From Nilaparvata lugens (Eukaryota > Arthropoda > Insecta > Hemiptera > Delphacidae): DNA of 64,000 nt. The notes below the pieces were generated by a model, which worked only from the letters and a program-made list of their open reading frames with translations, did no database searches and was not told the DNA's origin. Location: contig NC_052510.1 of assembly GCF_014356525.2 (NCBI RefSeq), forward strand, positions 16,540,778-16,604,777. The letters run 5' to 3'. The translations under genes were made by a program, and so were the position numbers. Positions within the stretch are counted from its first letter, which is position 1. Each line of letters begins with the position of its first letter. Positions 12,471 through 27,212 of the stretch are shown one piece after another.

Positions 12471-15400
12471 GGAGCAGATCGTTGAATCTGCTGCGTAAAG
12501 TAATGAAGACACGTAACAATGACTTTATCAAGAGTGTGTTATTTTGTTTGCTTGGTAAAAATTTTTTTCTACAGACTAATACCAAATTTCATACGCATTA
12601 TATTGAGTGGGAGAAGGGCTATTTTACAAATAAAGTGATCGTTATTCTGATGATTCTGTTGTTTGATATTGCTGCATGAGTGGAGTATATTAATGAGAAA
12701 TTTTGTTATTCCGGGCGTACATTCCATTGTACTATGATAATTATCTCGACAGGTATTTGATTGATCGGTACAATCCAATAATGAATATCAAAATATCAAT
12801 ATTTTATGAATACATTACCACTCCACTAGAATGAGAGTTTTGTAAAAGTTGCTATTTTAAGCGCTGCTCAGGATTCAGTCTGCATCCTGCCCCCTCTTTG
12901 GATACCCCTGCAATATCGCTGTGAATAGGATTCAGAAGAAATGTATTCTCCACAACAGACAGTAATACTGTTATCATTGTTTTCAGCAATAATTTGAATG
13001 ATTATTGTCAAACCGTATTCATCGTGATCATCCAATCCTCATTCAAAGAAATTACTCGTGATACTGTATTCTCAAATGCAATATCTACAACAAAGGTGAG
13101 AGAATAATGCTTGAAATTGAATATTGATAGCCGAAGTTATACAAGTTTGATAGCAAAAACCGCATGGGCAGAAAGCTGCATCATCAATCATGTATTCACA
13201 CACATCGGAAGTGGAGTGAAACGGTTTTTCAGCTGCGGATAGGTTTTGTGCATGTGCATAGCACATTAGTCTAGGTCACGCTTCCAAATCCCCGGCGTAC
13301 AGGTATGAATAATGAGAGGTATGAGTGGGCCATTTGTTTGTAATGACCTTTTGCGCACATCTGTGTTTTCAGTATGCGGACAACCACAGAGCAGCTTAGC
13401 AACTGTTTTGAATTAGTCGACTGTTTGAAAAACTTCATTTCCTCCAGGTGTTTCACAAAGGCTGTGTAGGTGATATTGCGATTGTTTCGAATGGCATTTC
13501 TGAATACGAAAATAATCTGAATTCCAATACCATGTTCAGTCTCTCAATTTTGTAGGGAACCAGTCGTCCCCTGAATGTCTATCAGTCTAGAATGATGAGC
13601 TAATTTAGAATATTTCATTGGTCAATTCAGAGAATATTTGAAATTTTAATGACTGTTCGTTTTCTCGTTCTTGAAGCCGATAGGGTTCATTTATTATTAT
13701 TGTTTAGAATAATACGTATAACTTATGCATTACAAGTTGAAAAGTGAACACTTGTAACCACGTTATACAGTCAGTTATTTATAACAAGAGCGCTCTCAAG
13801 TCACGTTCGAGCTATCTACAAGAGTGGTTGTAAACCATTGTTGAAAATGGGTCCAACGTGACTTGAAGGTCCTCCAGTCAGTGAGAGAAAACCCCGTACT
13901 CCTTGTTGAAAGAGGGCTGCATGTATGAACTATGAATATCAAGACTAAATCAGAGTGATATCACTTCCCAAAAGATATAGTAAATTATTCAATGTTGTTT
14001 TCCATCACGAACTGCTTATTATTAAATCACTTTTTTAGCAGTCTATCTGACTGCTAGTCGTTTTTTCTAAAAGCAAAAAGTGGTAGTAAATTACTTTATC
14101 ACCATTTGTACTACTAATTACTAAAATACGACCTTTCTAGGAGTGGAATAACAAAGTCGGCTGATTCTTCTTTCTATTACAAATATCGAATAATAACAAT
14201 AATAATAATAATAATAATATCAACACTGTTACTTTAGTTGAAGCTCGTATTATTTTATTTATTCATCCATGAATGTACATCCATGAACTCAAGGGAAGGT
14301 ATGATTTGTAAGGACAATATTCGTCTACGAATTAGGCTAATCTAACCTAAACCTTCAAAAATTGATTTTCAGGATATTCAAAGAGAATAATCCTATAATA
14401 GAAAAAAGGGGTTTTTTATTTACTTGATTTATGCATGGTTTTTTCAATGAATAGGATTGTCCCCACCAGCAAATCATCATTGAATTCCATTTTTTTTAAT
14501 ATTCACTTAATTGGATTCAGAAAGCATCTGTTCAGTTTCTTGCATAGCAAGATAATAGCTGTTTCGTCCATTAAGACATAATTTATCATCCATTATTGGC
14601 AACCATTCCCGGAAACTATTGAATGTACATTATATTGAACTGTATCGTACATCTGGACTATTCGAATTGTATAGGATACAGAATGCTCAACTGTATTAAA
14701 TACAGCATATTCACCTGTGTTTGCTCCATAACACCTGAACAGCTTCATTCAGCCACAAGCGAGCTATGAGCGTATGAAATTGCTGGATATTAGCAATATT
14801 TCAAACACGCTCACTTAAGCACAGACGCGAGGCTTACAGAATATTGAACCAGTAAATCATTTTGATACGGCGCGTTTAACTACAAATTTCCATTGAATTG
14901 AATAGAACGTGTGAGAGTCGCAACTTTACGCAGTAGCGGGTGTTACTTTGCACCAATTGCAATGGCTGTTTCTCGGGAGCGTTATAATAAATGGTAAAAC
15001 ATAAAAACACCACTTATCTTGCCTCAGAGGCAGGCGCTCCCAACCGCATACTGATGGTCTTGTTTTACTTTCAAGGTTTCGCCATATTTCAACGCTCTCT
15101 TTTCATCATTTCAGTCGAATTTGTTAGTTAAATTTTGTTGAAACTGTATGCTAATTGAACCTGGTTGACATTGGGGGGTTTATTTTTCAACTAACAAACT
15201 TTCATGGATATTGGACCAGCTTCGCAATATATATATATGATTATTTGTGCATGTTCATTTGGTAGGGGCTGTCTTTACATAGTTCAGTTGATTTTTTCAC
15301 AGTAGTTGAATTTTGTTGTAACTTTGGGTAATTGTATACAAATTGAACCTACTTAACATGAAAGTTATCATTTTTCATCAATGTGCATGCACATTGAACC

Positions 15401-17585
15401 TACTTCACAAAGAGTGATTTTTTTAATTTCACAAGTTTTAAGTTTATTTTGTTTGGAGACTTTAAAAACTTGATTTTACTTGATGATTTATTTATTGGAA
15501 TACTGATATTTTTTCAAACAACGTTATATAATTGCTAAAATTGAAGATCCACTGCTGGGTTACGCTGAATGTTTCTCTTCCAATCATCTTCATTATTAAT
15601 TTGTGCATGCATGATCATATAAATCAATTCAGTCAAATTTGGGCTATATGTGAGTATTACAACATACATTTAAGAATATAGAAGCAGGGGAATCACTGAT
15701 AACCAAACCAGTATTTCTGATATCAAACTGTTGCAAAAATTTCAAGAATATATATTCTACGCTATATTATATATAACGAATATATATAATACGCTATATT
15801 CTCGTGAAGGTGATACGTTCATTCCATATGCATCATCCGGTTCATATTATCTACGATTATAAGGCAAAATTTGTATAGTTTTTTCTTTGATTCTAGTTGA
15901 CTTGTCCTTGCTATTCACATTTTTCTTCTTGTACTATTCTCAGTTTATGAAACATACATATTATCTGATACTATCGATCCCCACATTCTATTCGCTGAAG
16001 ATGCATCTGCTTCTTTCACATCATTGTCTATGACACTCATTTACATCTAATTGCACTTGATTCTCTATTTTTTCCGTTACACTAACTCACGGAATGCGTG
16101 TTTAGAATTATTTGTATCAGTACAAATTATCTGTATCAGTACACTCCCAATACTATCAACACAAATACCCATTCAACACTCCTGACTTTCGCATGCAATT
16201 ATTCATAATTTAACCAGCTAAATTAGTCATTCACCTGCACCGGTCCAGACATGATTAGAATTTAAATCCACTACTTGCTCCGACCCAGGCTAGTCAAATG
16301 CTTTATCCGCGATGTATGCAAAATAAGGAATTTGCATGGCTAGCCTGTGACTTACTTTACTTGACATTCAGGCCAGCCGCTATCTGGGGGAGGTGGGTAC
16401 ATGTTGGGGGGGAGGATTAGGAGGTTGAAGGGATGTTTTAAGGGTGAGGCACTTAAGCACTGCTGATCAATTCGTAACGACCATTTGAATTGCAGTTGTG
16501 GCTTTGCATCAGCGGAGAGGTCGAGGGTCGTCTGTTGTCTGAAATGTTTTGTCATCTGTACGCGACACTTCCATTTTCCTAAGTCCCTCCCTTAATCAAC
16601 GACAGGTTATCGGTGGATGAGAGAGTGGGAGCGTAGGCATATTACTAAACAATTCTCTCTACGACTGCAGCCGGTCAGAACAGCAATAAGCACTCATCAA
16701 CATGTCCGAGTCAAACTGACACATATCAGTTTTTTGTTGAAACCTTTCAATTGCATTCGTAGCTTCTGGATTCGGTACAATTTGAGATAGCGGATCTGAT
16801 AAAATGATACGATCTTTTTTGTTCTAAACCTTTCAACTACGTCTGTGGGCTCTGGATACTGCTGAAATTGTACATCTGACATATGGTTTTTCTCTGTTCG
16901 AAATCATCTCTCAATTCTATTCAAAGGCTTCTGGATGAACCTACTAACTACTATACTGACATACAATCTTAAATCAATTCTCGTTCCTGTGTTACAGAAG
17001 TCACTCCAATTTGTATATGCTGTATTTTTCGAAAATTGAAGCTTGTTAAAACACCATCCAATTTTAATCATATTTCCTCAGTTCCTAGGCACAACTTGAT
17101 CTCCCAAATAAATCTAAATCTGCTATTCAATCTGAATCCTGACAATGCATGTTTTCCTATTTCATCATTTCGGCACGGCAATGTATACCGCATATAAATT
17201 TTGGAAAAATAAGTCTATGGATGAATTATATTGTTACAATATCTTCTATAAACTTTAATATCCCGCGTAGTTCTAAGACAAATATGACCTGCTGTATTAA
17301 AAATTATTACATTCTGAAGTACTGGAGTCTACATTCCACATATTTTGAAATTCAACAACTTTTTTTCAATGCAATCTAAACTAAAAAGCCAAATGAGCAA
17401 TTTCCTCTTAATATAGAAATGGGTTGAATATTTATAAGATATAGGTGGATCTCACCAGGACTAGTACTTCTAGCCAACTTACATAGAATTGACAGATATT
17501 GAAAGATAACAATAATAATACATGTTTATAAATAAGTAAGATATCATGTATCATAGATACACATTCACACTATAAACACTGCTCT
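12471..17585. other. Non-coding stretch with small repeats
   Basis: No gene supported. It holds an (AAT)n run at 14199-14230, a short inverted repeat TCAAGTCACGTT/AACGTGACTTGA near 13798-13866, several attgaacct.cttcaca-like motifs at 15150-15410, and an AT-rich palindromic run near 15745-15805. The frame at 16352-16555 (-) is locally GC-rich, but I do not recognise it. Confidence 0.45.
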
Positions 17586-17589
17586 GCTT

Positions 17590-17850
17590 TTGACACATTC
17601 ACTCCACAGCACTACACAACTCGAAGGGTTTGGTCTGCTTCAATCTGCGCAGCATACGTGTGTTGTCAAGTAGCTGAACGACTTCTTCATTTTCATGTAG
17701 TTGGATCCTGTCTGCATGCTTGCGTGCGAAACGCACAAAACGAACTCCACCTCCAGGTCTCTGTGAATGTCGGCGTCCCGGCTGGGTCTTGGAGCATCAA
17801 TGAGTTCCTCAAAATTTTGTTCTGAGATCGTTGAGTACATCCACATTTGT
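17590..17850 (-). pseudogene. Jockey-like LINE ORF2, C-terminal remnant
   Basis: On the minus strand two frames together give the very C-terminal tail of a jockey-clade reverse transcriptase. First comes SRDADIHRDLEVEFV, then after a one-base shift near 17745 comes FVRFARKHADRIQLHENEE and a LLDNTRMLRRLK...KPFEL segment ending at TGA near 17610. In this clade a conserved 'HRDL.VP.V...I..FA.K...RL..H.N' tail follows the RT domain. Nothing of the RT palm or endonuclease remains nearby, so it is a short dead fragment. Confidence 0.6.
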
Positions 17851-17923
17851 ATTTGAATTGTTCATTATTATTGTATATTTTTCGTGAAGGAGGCGAAATG
17901 GGTTTTCACCTGTTGTCTCCATC

Positions 17924-18160
17924 AATCAATCAAGTTTTATTGAACAAAATATTTACATTGAAGGTCCCACTAAACTCGAAGGTTTTTCAGTAGGTGCCTA
18001 TATAAGTATACATAGTAAATCATAGAATTAAGAGAAATAAAATTAACAAATTTGATAAGAGGAAGAGAAAAAAAATGTTTTTGCATGCAAAGGGAAGTTG
18101 GGAAGTGAGAAGAAGATGTAAAGGAAGGATGGTGGTGAGGAAGGTAATCCATTAATAAAA
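17924..18160 (-). repeat. (ATCA)n-ended retroposon tail, inverted
   Basis: atcaatcaatcaa followed by gttttattgaacaaaatatt marks, on the minus strand, an element end of the form AATAAAAC(TTGA)n. This matches the simple-repeat 3' end of a non-LTR element or SINE. The body further right is AT/purine-rich and not identifiable. Confidence 0.45.
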
Positions 18161-21100
18161 ATAATTTTTATTATTGCATTACTCTTGCTGGCACAGTCCC
18201 AGAGTTGAATTCCATTTATATAGGTTCAGGATTTGCTTGTAGATGAAAATCTTCTTATAGGTTGAAAGAGCACAATTTCGGCCTATCAACCAGTAGATTT
18301 TTCTGTATCTTATCAAACAACTGATAAACTTTGTAAACTAAGATTTTTCCAACAACTCAATAAACTTCATATATGCTCCTATCCAGTAAAAATATTTGAT
18401 GTATTATGAATAAACCTAGTAAAAATATAAAATATTACTTGTCTAACTTGCATCTTCTATTATATTCCTGACATTATGTAAACTACTCAAATTAGACGAA
18501 GTGACAAGTTAATAGTGGATGATTTCTGTGTTTCTGATGTAAACTGCTGATTTAACTTGTTGAATGCTATATCCAGGATTCTCTAGCTTCGAGTAGTTTC
18601 TGCTTCCTGATAGGATGGTCTTGAATCACGTGGGATGATAACGAACGCGGAACAGAAACGTGGTTTTCGAAATTTTTGTTTTGGAAATTGAATTTCTATC
18701 AACCTTTCGAGCTGACTGGTAATTACTGACTTATCTAGTCACTTTCCGTCAGCTCCAATTACAAGTTTCCTTTGGCTTCTACTTCCAGTTCAGATTACTT
18801 GATTGAACAAACTAAGCTGAATCAAAGTAAACTAAACTGAGGTAAACGAGAATGGAGTCAAATAGTTGAGAGTAATCTAAGCTCAAGTTGAGTGAACTAA
18901 AACAAGCTGAACTATATAAATACTGTACCCACGCAATGAAATAACTGCACTATTTCAATGACACTCTCATTTTATTATCTCATATTATTCCTTCTCATGA
19001 AAGTTATTCACTATCTCTGTTCCGTATTAGACTATCAAATATTTTATCAAAGATCATTGATAGTGTAATAGTTATTGGTTTAAGAAAAATATGTGATAGT
19101 CCCTACATAATATTATTATAGTGTATTATTCGAACGTATGCACAATTTCAATGAATATCTTAGCATACTAATTCTAGAAAACTTCAATGGTATCTTGGAC
19201 TTATTATCATTTGACTTGTTACTACCAATTGTTTTAAGATTCATTATGATTTGCTACGACTAATTAGAGTTATGATTAGTATGTAGGAAAGGATGTATAC
19301 GAAAGATTTTATCAATTGGTGAAGGTCTATATAATAAATGAAAAAGTGATTAATAAGCAAACATCTAGAATATCAATTGAATTATTACTATGCATTATAT
19401 AAACGTAATTCTTCGAACAGACTGGAAGTGTACAATAAAGTTTTCTGCAACAAGGATTTCACAGTCTATTTATACGAGAAATTTAAATTTAAAAAATTCT
19501 CAGGATTGAGAATATTAAGCCATTTATGAATCCAAGAAGATTTTCCAGTCTAAATTGAAATGAGATTTTCTTCGCCTCTGCTGTCATGAAATGTCTTTGT
19601 CACAGTCATTCTCAAGTTGTTAAAGATTTTACTGTCACCATTCTATCCTCCATAAGGAAATAATTGGATTGGATGATAAGATGTTGAAAAAGGTCCCCAG
19701 CACGGTTTTTTTAGAACTCATCCTTTTGAGTAGAAATGCAAACAAGCAGGTGTTTTCAGATTGTTTGAATTTTAAATTATCGCCATGCTTGGCGCTTCGA
19801 AAATGAATGAGTTGTGAATCGCATTTCCATATTCATGAAGGGAGAGAGAGAAAAGTTTTTCCAAGGGCAAATCTATTCCAGCGACAGACACAATCAGCGT
19901 TTTCCGACTGATCTTAGGTCGGCCCTTTCTTCCCTCATAAAGCTCTCAGGCCCTTTATACAGGGATTTTGTCAATTCCAAGTTCTAGCTGCTGGCTTCTA
20001 GCAATGGGAGCTGAGCCAGAAGATTTAGAGATCAAAACTTTCGCCTGTGTCCTGTGGAATGTGTTTCTTCGGAATGGATCATTTGATTCTGGGGGTGCCT
20101 TGTGTTGTGTAACTTATATTTTGCAATACAGTCTACACGATAGAAATGAGGTAATTCGAGATAGAAGATACCATGATCTGATTTAATTCAAATTCTAGAA
20201 TTCTAGTCGATTACATAATATTTCATTTCATAATTAATTTAATCAATGAAATCAATCAATTCATGTTAAACCAATTTTGGGAATTCTATCTGATTTTCTC
20301 TGATAAAATTACCGAAAATAGAAAGGCTTGATTCAAAACATTAATTGAAACTGAATTTCTTATTTCATCCACAGAATATCATGTAATAAATATAGTTTTG
20401 TAAATAATCAATTCAAGAGTAGAATGATGCATTATAAACTAGAAGCAGAACCAGCTCTGAACATGAAAGAATTGGAAAATTAAGTATATTTTTATTAATT
20501 GATTATTATTTCTATTAGTGAGATAGATTGAATTTAAATTAAATCTTGAGAATTGAAATTGGAATTTTAATTTTGATTCGATTGAATTTTCAATTTAAAT
20601 TGGCAGAGCTGTATAACAGAAGATACTATTTACACTCTATTATTACACTAATAGACTAATTTAGACACTGAATAGACACTAATTTTACTATTACACTAAT
20701 ACTATCAAAACCTTCAAGGCTGAAGCAAATAATGTTCGTTAATAAAAATACACTCTAGCCAGAACTAATATTCTACTACTCTTCAAGAATTCACAGCAAA
20801 TTGAATTTGATTGGAAGCCCAGAGCTTGATTGGAATTTGTTTAATTTGCTAGTAACAACTTTGACCACACAATGGAATTTTATTGAACTCTTTAACATTA
20901 CAGTTGAATAAATACTCAGAAAATACTCAGAGTTGGTATTTTCCAATCTTCGAACATGATACAAAGTTGCTCCGCTCTTTTGAGATAATTATTTTCGATG
21001 AAAAGTTATCAACTGAAGATCAAACTTCCAAATCGTCCTCTGTATAACTGTTTGGAAATTATAATAGGGACGAAATAATGAATTCTGTTTGAAATAGTGA

Positions 21101-23679
21101 GAAAACGTAAGCTATTGATCCATAAATCATTGCAAGCAGAAATTGGAGGGAACACCAGAGAGAGTCAAAATAATGATGTAATGGATGAAATTGACAGCAG
21201 TGTTGGAAATCAATCATGAGCCGTGGGTGGGCCTCTGATTTAGAGGAAGGAAAAGAAATGTAGGAAGAGGAAGGAGGAACAAAAGGAAGACGAAGAAGAA
21301 AGAACAATTTCAAATATCGAGACGTGTCTATAAAGGATGAAGATAGAATTAGGTCACGATTATTGAGAGAAATGGAAGCAACTGGATCAGGTAATGTTTG
21401 CTCAAGTCATTTTTATTGCGAGCTTTTTCATTTAAAATATCAAGTATTGATCGTAACCAATACCTACTATTCCTTAGTATATAGAAGTAATAGTAGGTAT
21501 TGTCGTAAATGCTCCTATTTGACTCTTATTCGCTTTTATTAATTCCTGCATTGCAGCTAACAAAAAAATGTCATCACAAATCACTGGTGTATTATGTATA
21601 GTACGCGTCCCGTAGTTTGCCTCCATGACTTTGAAACTTGGCAAGGTATGGTTCGCGGGGTGATATTCCTACTATTAAAAAACATCCGCTCCAGAGTACA
21701 TAGATCCCTAGATGGAGGAAGCTCCCTACTAGAAGTTCGGTGTTTTTAAACGGGTAGTATTGTAGTCTAGTTGCTCTTCGCTGATAGGCAAACCTATGAG
21801 ACCCGGACTGAATCTTATATTCTGTTTTTCATCCTAATAATGAAAACAAGAGCTTCAGAGGTCAGCAGATAAACGTGGATGATTTTCCACTTCGATAAAC
21901 TCTAAAGGGGTCAAACTGGTGAGCGTAGCCAAGCTGATTCCAAGTAATCACCCAAATACTTGATACGTGATTAATTTTGTGATACCTGATACTTTGTGAT
22001 ACCTGTGATATTGATGAATTTAATCTATACTTCCAGAATGATGGGACAGAAATTTAAATAATGAGTCTCATGGTCTTACAAAATTCTATACAACAATTTG
22101 TTCATTGTTCATTATATAATGAGCAATATATTGAGTTACAAAGGATAAACAATGGATTGTTTATTCTATGGTTATATCTTCGAAATAAACTCATGGTGCT
22201 CTCATTAATGTAATGAAACTACATTGTTAACCACATTGAAACTAAATGTTACCTGGTGTAACTCAAATTAAAACTCACTTCAACTTTGAACCAATCAAAG
22301 TACGAGTATTTATTCTAAATATGAAGCTGTTATCTCAAATCTCAGGATGTAACAATCTTTGATGTGTGAAAGACAAAAATACACCCACTGTTCACTAATA
22401 TCTCTATATTATTAGAATGAACATCATCATGATAGTGTAAACAAAAATTCCTTCAACTTCGTAAGCTGACGTTTCAAAGAGTCTTTGAATTGAGGAAGGA
22501 ACTCACGTTCCTATTTTCATGATGGCAGTTCTAGAAGCAGCTTTTTCCCAGAAACCAGAGAGTAATATTCGAAGTGAATGTGTTTGAAAACTTCCGAAGT
22601 AATTCGTATTCTTGTAAAACTGCTTTAAGCTTGTGACGTGTGTTTGGTTGACTGAATGCAAAATCGACAGCTCTGAAAATTGTAATTTCAAGCTGTCCCA
22701 ATATTTATGCCGTTGTATTCTAAGAGTAGCTTCATATGCTGATGTTTTCTTTGGAGGATTGAAAAAACACAAGAGAAGCTGACGAGCCTTGCATACTCAT
22801 GCCGCAAGTCTTGCATTTTACATCAATTCGTCTCCCGTTAAGCGATTCCAAGAAATTTTGGAGGAGTGATATAACTGGGATCTCTCTCGCTTATATCGAC
22901 ACCAGACAGATACGTTACAAAGCGAGCAAGGGGAAAAATACTCTTAAATTTACAAACACAAAGCACAAATGAACATTCACATCTACCAGCTACTGAGCGT
23001 ACAGTCGTGCAAATCATACGAAAAATGAACGTGTCGTTCTCTTCAGAGTAATTTAAATAAACATATACAAATTTGCCATGGGAAGTTCACGGAATAGTAA
23101 TAATCTTGTGAACCACATAGAGTAGCTTATACAAAATTCTAAGGCTGACACGGGTCATGTCTTCTGAGTTCTGTAGGCTATATGTGGAAGCCTCAGACCT
23201 TATACTTTCAAATTGATAGTAAAGTTTTGTTCCTATTGAGAAACAAAGTTATAAAATAAAATAAAAACAAACACAAAAGGTAGTATTTAGATTCCTCCTA
23301 CAACTTTATCCTTCTATGTGTAAAATATGTGCATGATTTCGAATTCTTATGGAGAACGCATGAATTCGAAATCAAATAGGAAATCTTACTGATCTATCAT
23401 GCTAAAGAACTGCATCCGATCATGCTCTGGAAAGATATTCACGTGAACTGTCCGTATTCTTCTTGCCCAAGCTGACAGTTCTTGAGTGAAACTCACTATG
23501 AATTATGGACATCAATGAACATTCTGATTGGTTCAGACAGTCATGAGGATTCTATTAATTATGTTCCCTGCAACAAGTATAATCCTCTCTCATGACTATA
23601 ATTCATTAGCCTAGTAGCAGTTGGATAATTCCATTTAACAAAAAGAAATCAAGTCGATAACCCTAGTTAATCATATTTT
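18161..23679. other. Non-coding stretch, no gene supported
   Basis: AT-rich DNA. Possible but unsupported points: an open stretch before a GT at about 21262-21392 (+) that lacks an initiator, and a GC-richer segment at 21600-21960 that may belong to an unknown repeat. The frames at 19968-20186, 21059-21313 and 22503-22772 show no recognisable motif. Confidence 0.4.
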
Positions 23680-24215
23680 TAGAATATGATTGATTTCGAA
23701 AAATTATTGATTCATATCTACTCATTCTAATTATCAACTACCTATGACGACATGTAATTCTTTTCATCATTTATGTAGTGGACTGACATCTTATGTTAGT
23801 TGTAGCATCATATTGTTAGAATATGATTTATGTTGAAAAAATATTGATTCATATCCACTCATTCTAATCATGAACTACTTATGATGATTCATATAATTCT
23901 TCCAAAATTATTCATTTAGAGGACTGACATCTAATGTTAGTTATGCCACATATTGTTAGAATATAATTGATGTTGAAAAATTATTTATATTTATATCCAC
24001 TCATTCTAATTATGAACTGCTTATGACGATTCATATAATTCATTCAAAATGATTTATGTAGTGGACTGACATCATATTGTTAGAATTTGATTGATGTTGA
24101 AAAATCATTGATTTATATACGCTCATTCTAATCATCAACAACCTATGGCGATTAATTATTCAACCGATTAATTATTTGACCATTAATTAGTACACTGACA
24201 TCTTATTGAATTGAT
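23680..24215 (+). repeat. Tandem repeat, about four units of 126-140 bp
   Basis: Each unit contains ttagaatatgattgatgttg, gaaaaattattgat, catatccactcattctaat, atgaact.cttatgacgatt and gtggactgacatc. Units begin near 23680, 23816, 23956 and 24082, and copies have drifted. The block is non-coding. Confidence 0.8.
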
Positions 24216-27165
24216 TTATCATAATATCATGAGGTAGAATCGTGACGTTTTGTTGAAAGACTTGTTCATTGAATTCATACACTACTGAATATTATGTTAA
24301 TTAATGAGTAAAGATTGAAAGAGAACAATTTCCATATATTGTGATTTGGCATAAGATTGTAAGACTTTGTTGGATTACTCTCCAAAAATAGCATAATCTC
24401 CCACTCAGGACAATATCAAGCTCAAGCTTATTCCCCAACAGAACCCTATAACTCATGAGGAATACGAAAAACGTTTATATAATCAGGATAGCTCCCATGT
24501 TCTCAACACACAGCCTTCAGTCAGCATCGAGATAAGTCGCATGCAATCTGAATGCACAATACCCAGCTGAACAGATCCAACTGAGATAAAATCAAATGAG
24601 TGTTCCATATGCTTTCTTTTTGAGGGAAGAAAAGAAACGCTGAATTTTCATTTCATATTTTCCGTTTTGTTCGTGACTTGACCCACACAGACGTATTTCT
24701 TCGATACGCATCTTTTCGAGAACACTGCCAGCGGGCAGAAAAATGTAGCTTTGTGTAGTGCTTTTCATCCATGTTTATTGCATTTTTGTTTGATCGATAT
24801 TCTCCAGTCGTTATGAAACGTTTCTCGTCTGGAAAATGAAGCTTGTTCCAATAATATTTTAGTGTGCGGCGGCGATCTTGAGTGCGGTGCTTTGTAACAT
24901 CAATTGCTCGACAATTCATCGTCCGAGAGAGTTATATTTTGCTTCGTCACTCAAAGGATTCATTCTTCATTTATTCATTGCTCTATTCATTCATTCTCCG
25001 TAGTACATAAATATGGAACGTATTTTCTATGCAACCTAGCGGTGCTTTTCATGCGCCATTGATAAAAATGAAACCAGATAGATTAGAAAAAGTAGCATCG
25101 TTGAATGAGACATTGAAAACGCTTTGTTGTTCGATGGATAGCATCAACAAACAATATTTCTGGAAAATGCCTTCTCTCTTTTATTCATAAGTCTGATTAA
25201 AACGAAAAATTTAGGAATATTTCGCGAAAAATTGTACAGTAGATTAACAGGATCGGATGTCTCCTTGTTATTAAATGTTTTGCATTATAATTATTTTGTC
25301 AATTGTTTCGTATCGACTCTCTAATGATAATGATCATTGTAATATGCTTAATGTCTGATACTGACTATAACCTATCGTATCCAATTTCAGAATTTGAAAT
25401 TCATTTATCAATATTGATCTAGGTATCAGGAAAATAATTAATATTCAGTCTAATTGAAGTCTTGTCCCACAAGACGTTTGATAAACTAAGAAAACGTGAA
25501 ACTTCAACTACAATACGATTGAAAATCGCACGTGCAATTCTCAATGACTGAACCAAGAAACTAGAAATCGTGTAACTGTATTGATTCTAATTCTCCTAGG
25601 ACTTCATCTAGGTCCTAGTCTGTTTTATTCTTAATTTCACATGAATGATGATATTGTATCCAATATGGTCTAGTATTTCTCAATAAAATGGATAAATCTA
25701 AATTCAATCATAAATATTTCTCCATTCCCTTTGACATAGATAAAATCATAGCAATCTGTTTCTACTGGAATGCACTTTAAAAATTTGTCATGGCTCAATT
25801 TTTGTATACACTTATGTTCTGGACTGAAAAAAAAGTGGTTTACAAGGAAAATGATGTTCATGATGGAGAAATATTTGTTGATGGCGAATATGAGAACAGA
25901 AATTGATGGGGTACACCATAAAGGGGTAAACAATGATAGAGAAACGCAGAGTGGAAAATCACAAACATGATTACTTTTAATTAAGATAGTACGGTAGTAA
26001 TTTCCTCCAACCTAGTCCATTATCCTACCCTCGTTATGAAGAGGTTTTAAAAGAGAGAATACAATGGAGACGTCGATAATGATTATGGAAAAAGGGTTGA
26101 AGTCGATAGTGATCGATACCATAATGAAAGACTAGACGGTAAATGAGAAGAGTCAGTAGAGAAGGAGATAAATAACTCATCTTTCTTTCTTTTCCTGTCG
26201 TGAAATTCTGTCCAAGTCTCAGACAGACTTGAACCTTCTTCAATATCAAAGAGTTCAATGCTCATTAGCGTTTTATTTTGAAAAAGTAAATGTTTTTGAT
26301 AGTGGTTCTAGTGTTCTCTATTGAGAAAATGTATCATGATATAGTCCACTGGAGCCATCATAATTGATAAGAGGGGGGAATAATTTAATGAGATTAGTTA
26401 GTTCCAGGGTAGAAGTCTGTCGAATCGAATCGATTTATTCATTAATTTTCACAAACACTAATTATTCAAATGATTAGAAGAGAAATTATTTCAGAAGCGA
26501 GCTCTCGGAACATTTCTCTTTGTAGAGTTCCAAGAATTATGAAGAAAAAGAACTACATAGCAGGACTTCAAATTTCTTCATTTGATACCTCTGTAATGAT
26601 AACCCCAGTGATCACCTATTTCATACTTAGTAATCATACGCAATAATATGATACCTATTTATGATTCCTGAGTGAATTCCTGCTCGATATAGAAATCCCT
26701 ATTAAAAAGTCATCTATTCTGAACTTTTACACATTTTTTGTACTGTTTTGAAGCAATTTCATCAGTTTTGAAAAGTGGTGAAGGTTTGGTTTTAGTTTGA
26801 TATACTTTTGAACTTGTACAACTAAACTTGCACTGTCCACTTGTACAAAAAAGTTTAATATTGAAGCTTGAAGTTCATAAATTGTAACGAATTGGTAAAC
26901 CATGTTCTGCAAATATTTGTGATACTCTTATTTATGTTTGTTTATTATGGATACAGAGGAATGGAACAGGCTCTGGATTCTCAACTAGCAGAATCCATAC
27001 GAAAAAAATAACTTGAAAATCTTGCTTTTATCTTGGTACTGCGAAACCGCGTCTACCATCTATTCTCTTCCAATGAACGAGACGAATTTTACATAGGATA
27101 TTCACAGGTACCACTACATTGAGCATAAAAATAGAAACTCTTTATCGTATTCAAAGAGCAGAGCA
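24216..27165. other. Non-coding stretch with one retroposon-like border
   Basis: No gene supported. At 26419-26450 tcgaatcgaatcgatttatt looks like another inverted simple-repeat 3' end (AATCG-type). The frames at 24653-24919 and 26034-26265 have no recognisable motif. Confidence 0.4.
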
Positions 27166-27171
27166 ATAGAT

Positions 27172-27212
27172 GAGGATGAGGAGGAGGAGGAGGAGGAGGA
27201 AGAGGAAATAAC
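27172..27212 (+). repeat. (GAG)n microsatellite
   Basis: gaggaggaggaggaggagga-type run with a GAT-containing 5' part and a GAA-containing 3' part. Confidence 0.85.

Noticed and set aside
24653..24919. An 88-codon basic minus-strand frame
   Set aside because: It looked like a transposase fragment at first, but no conserved acidic triad, zinc-finger or helix-turn-helix pattern could be placed.
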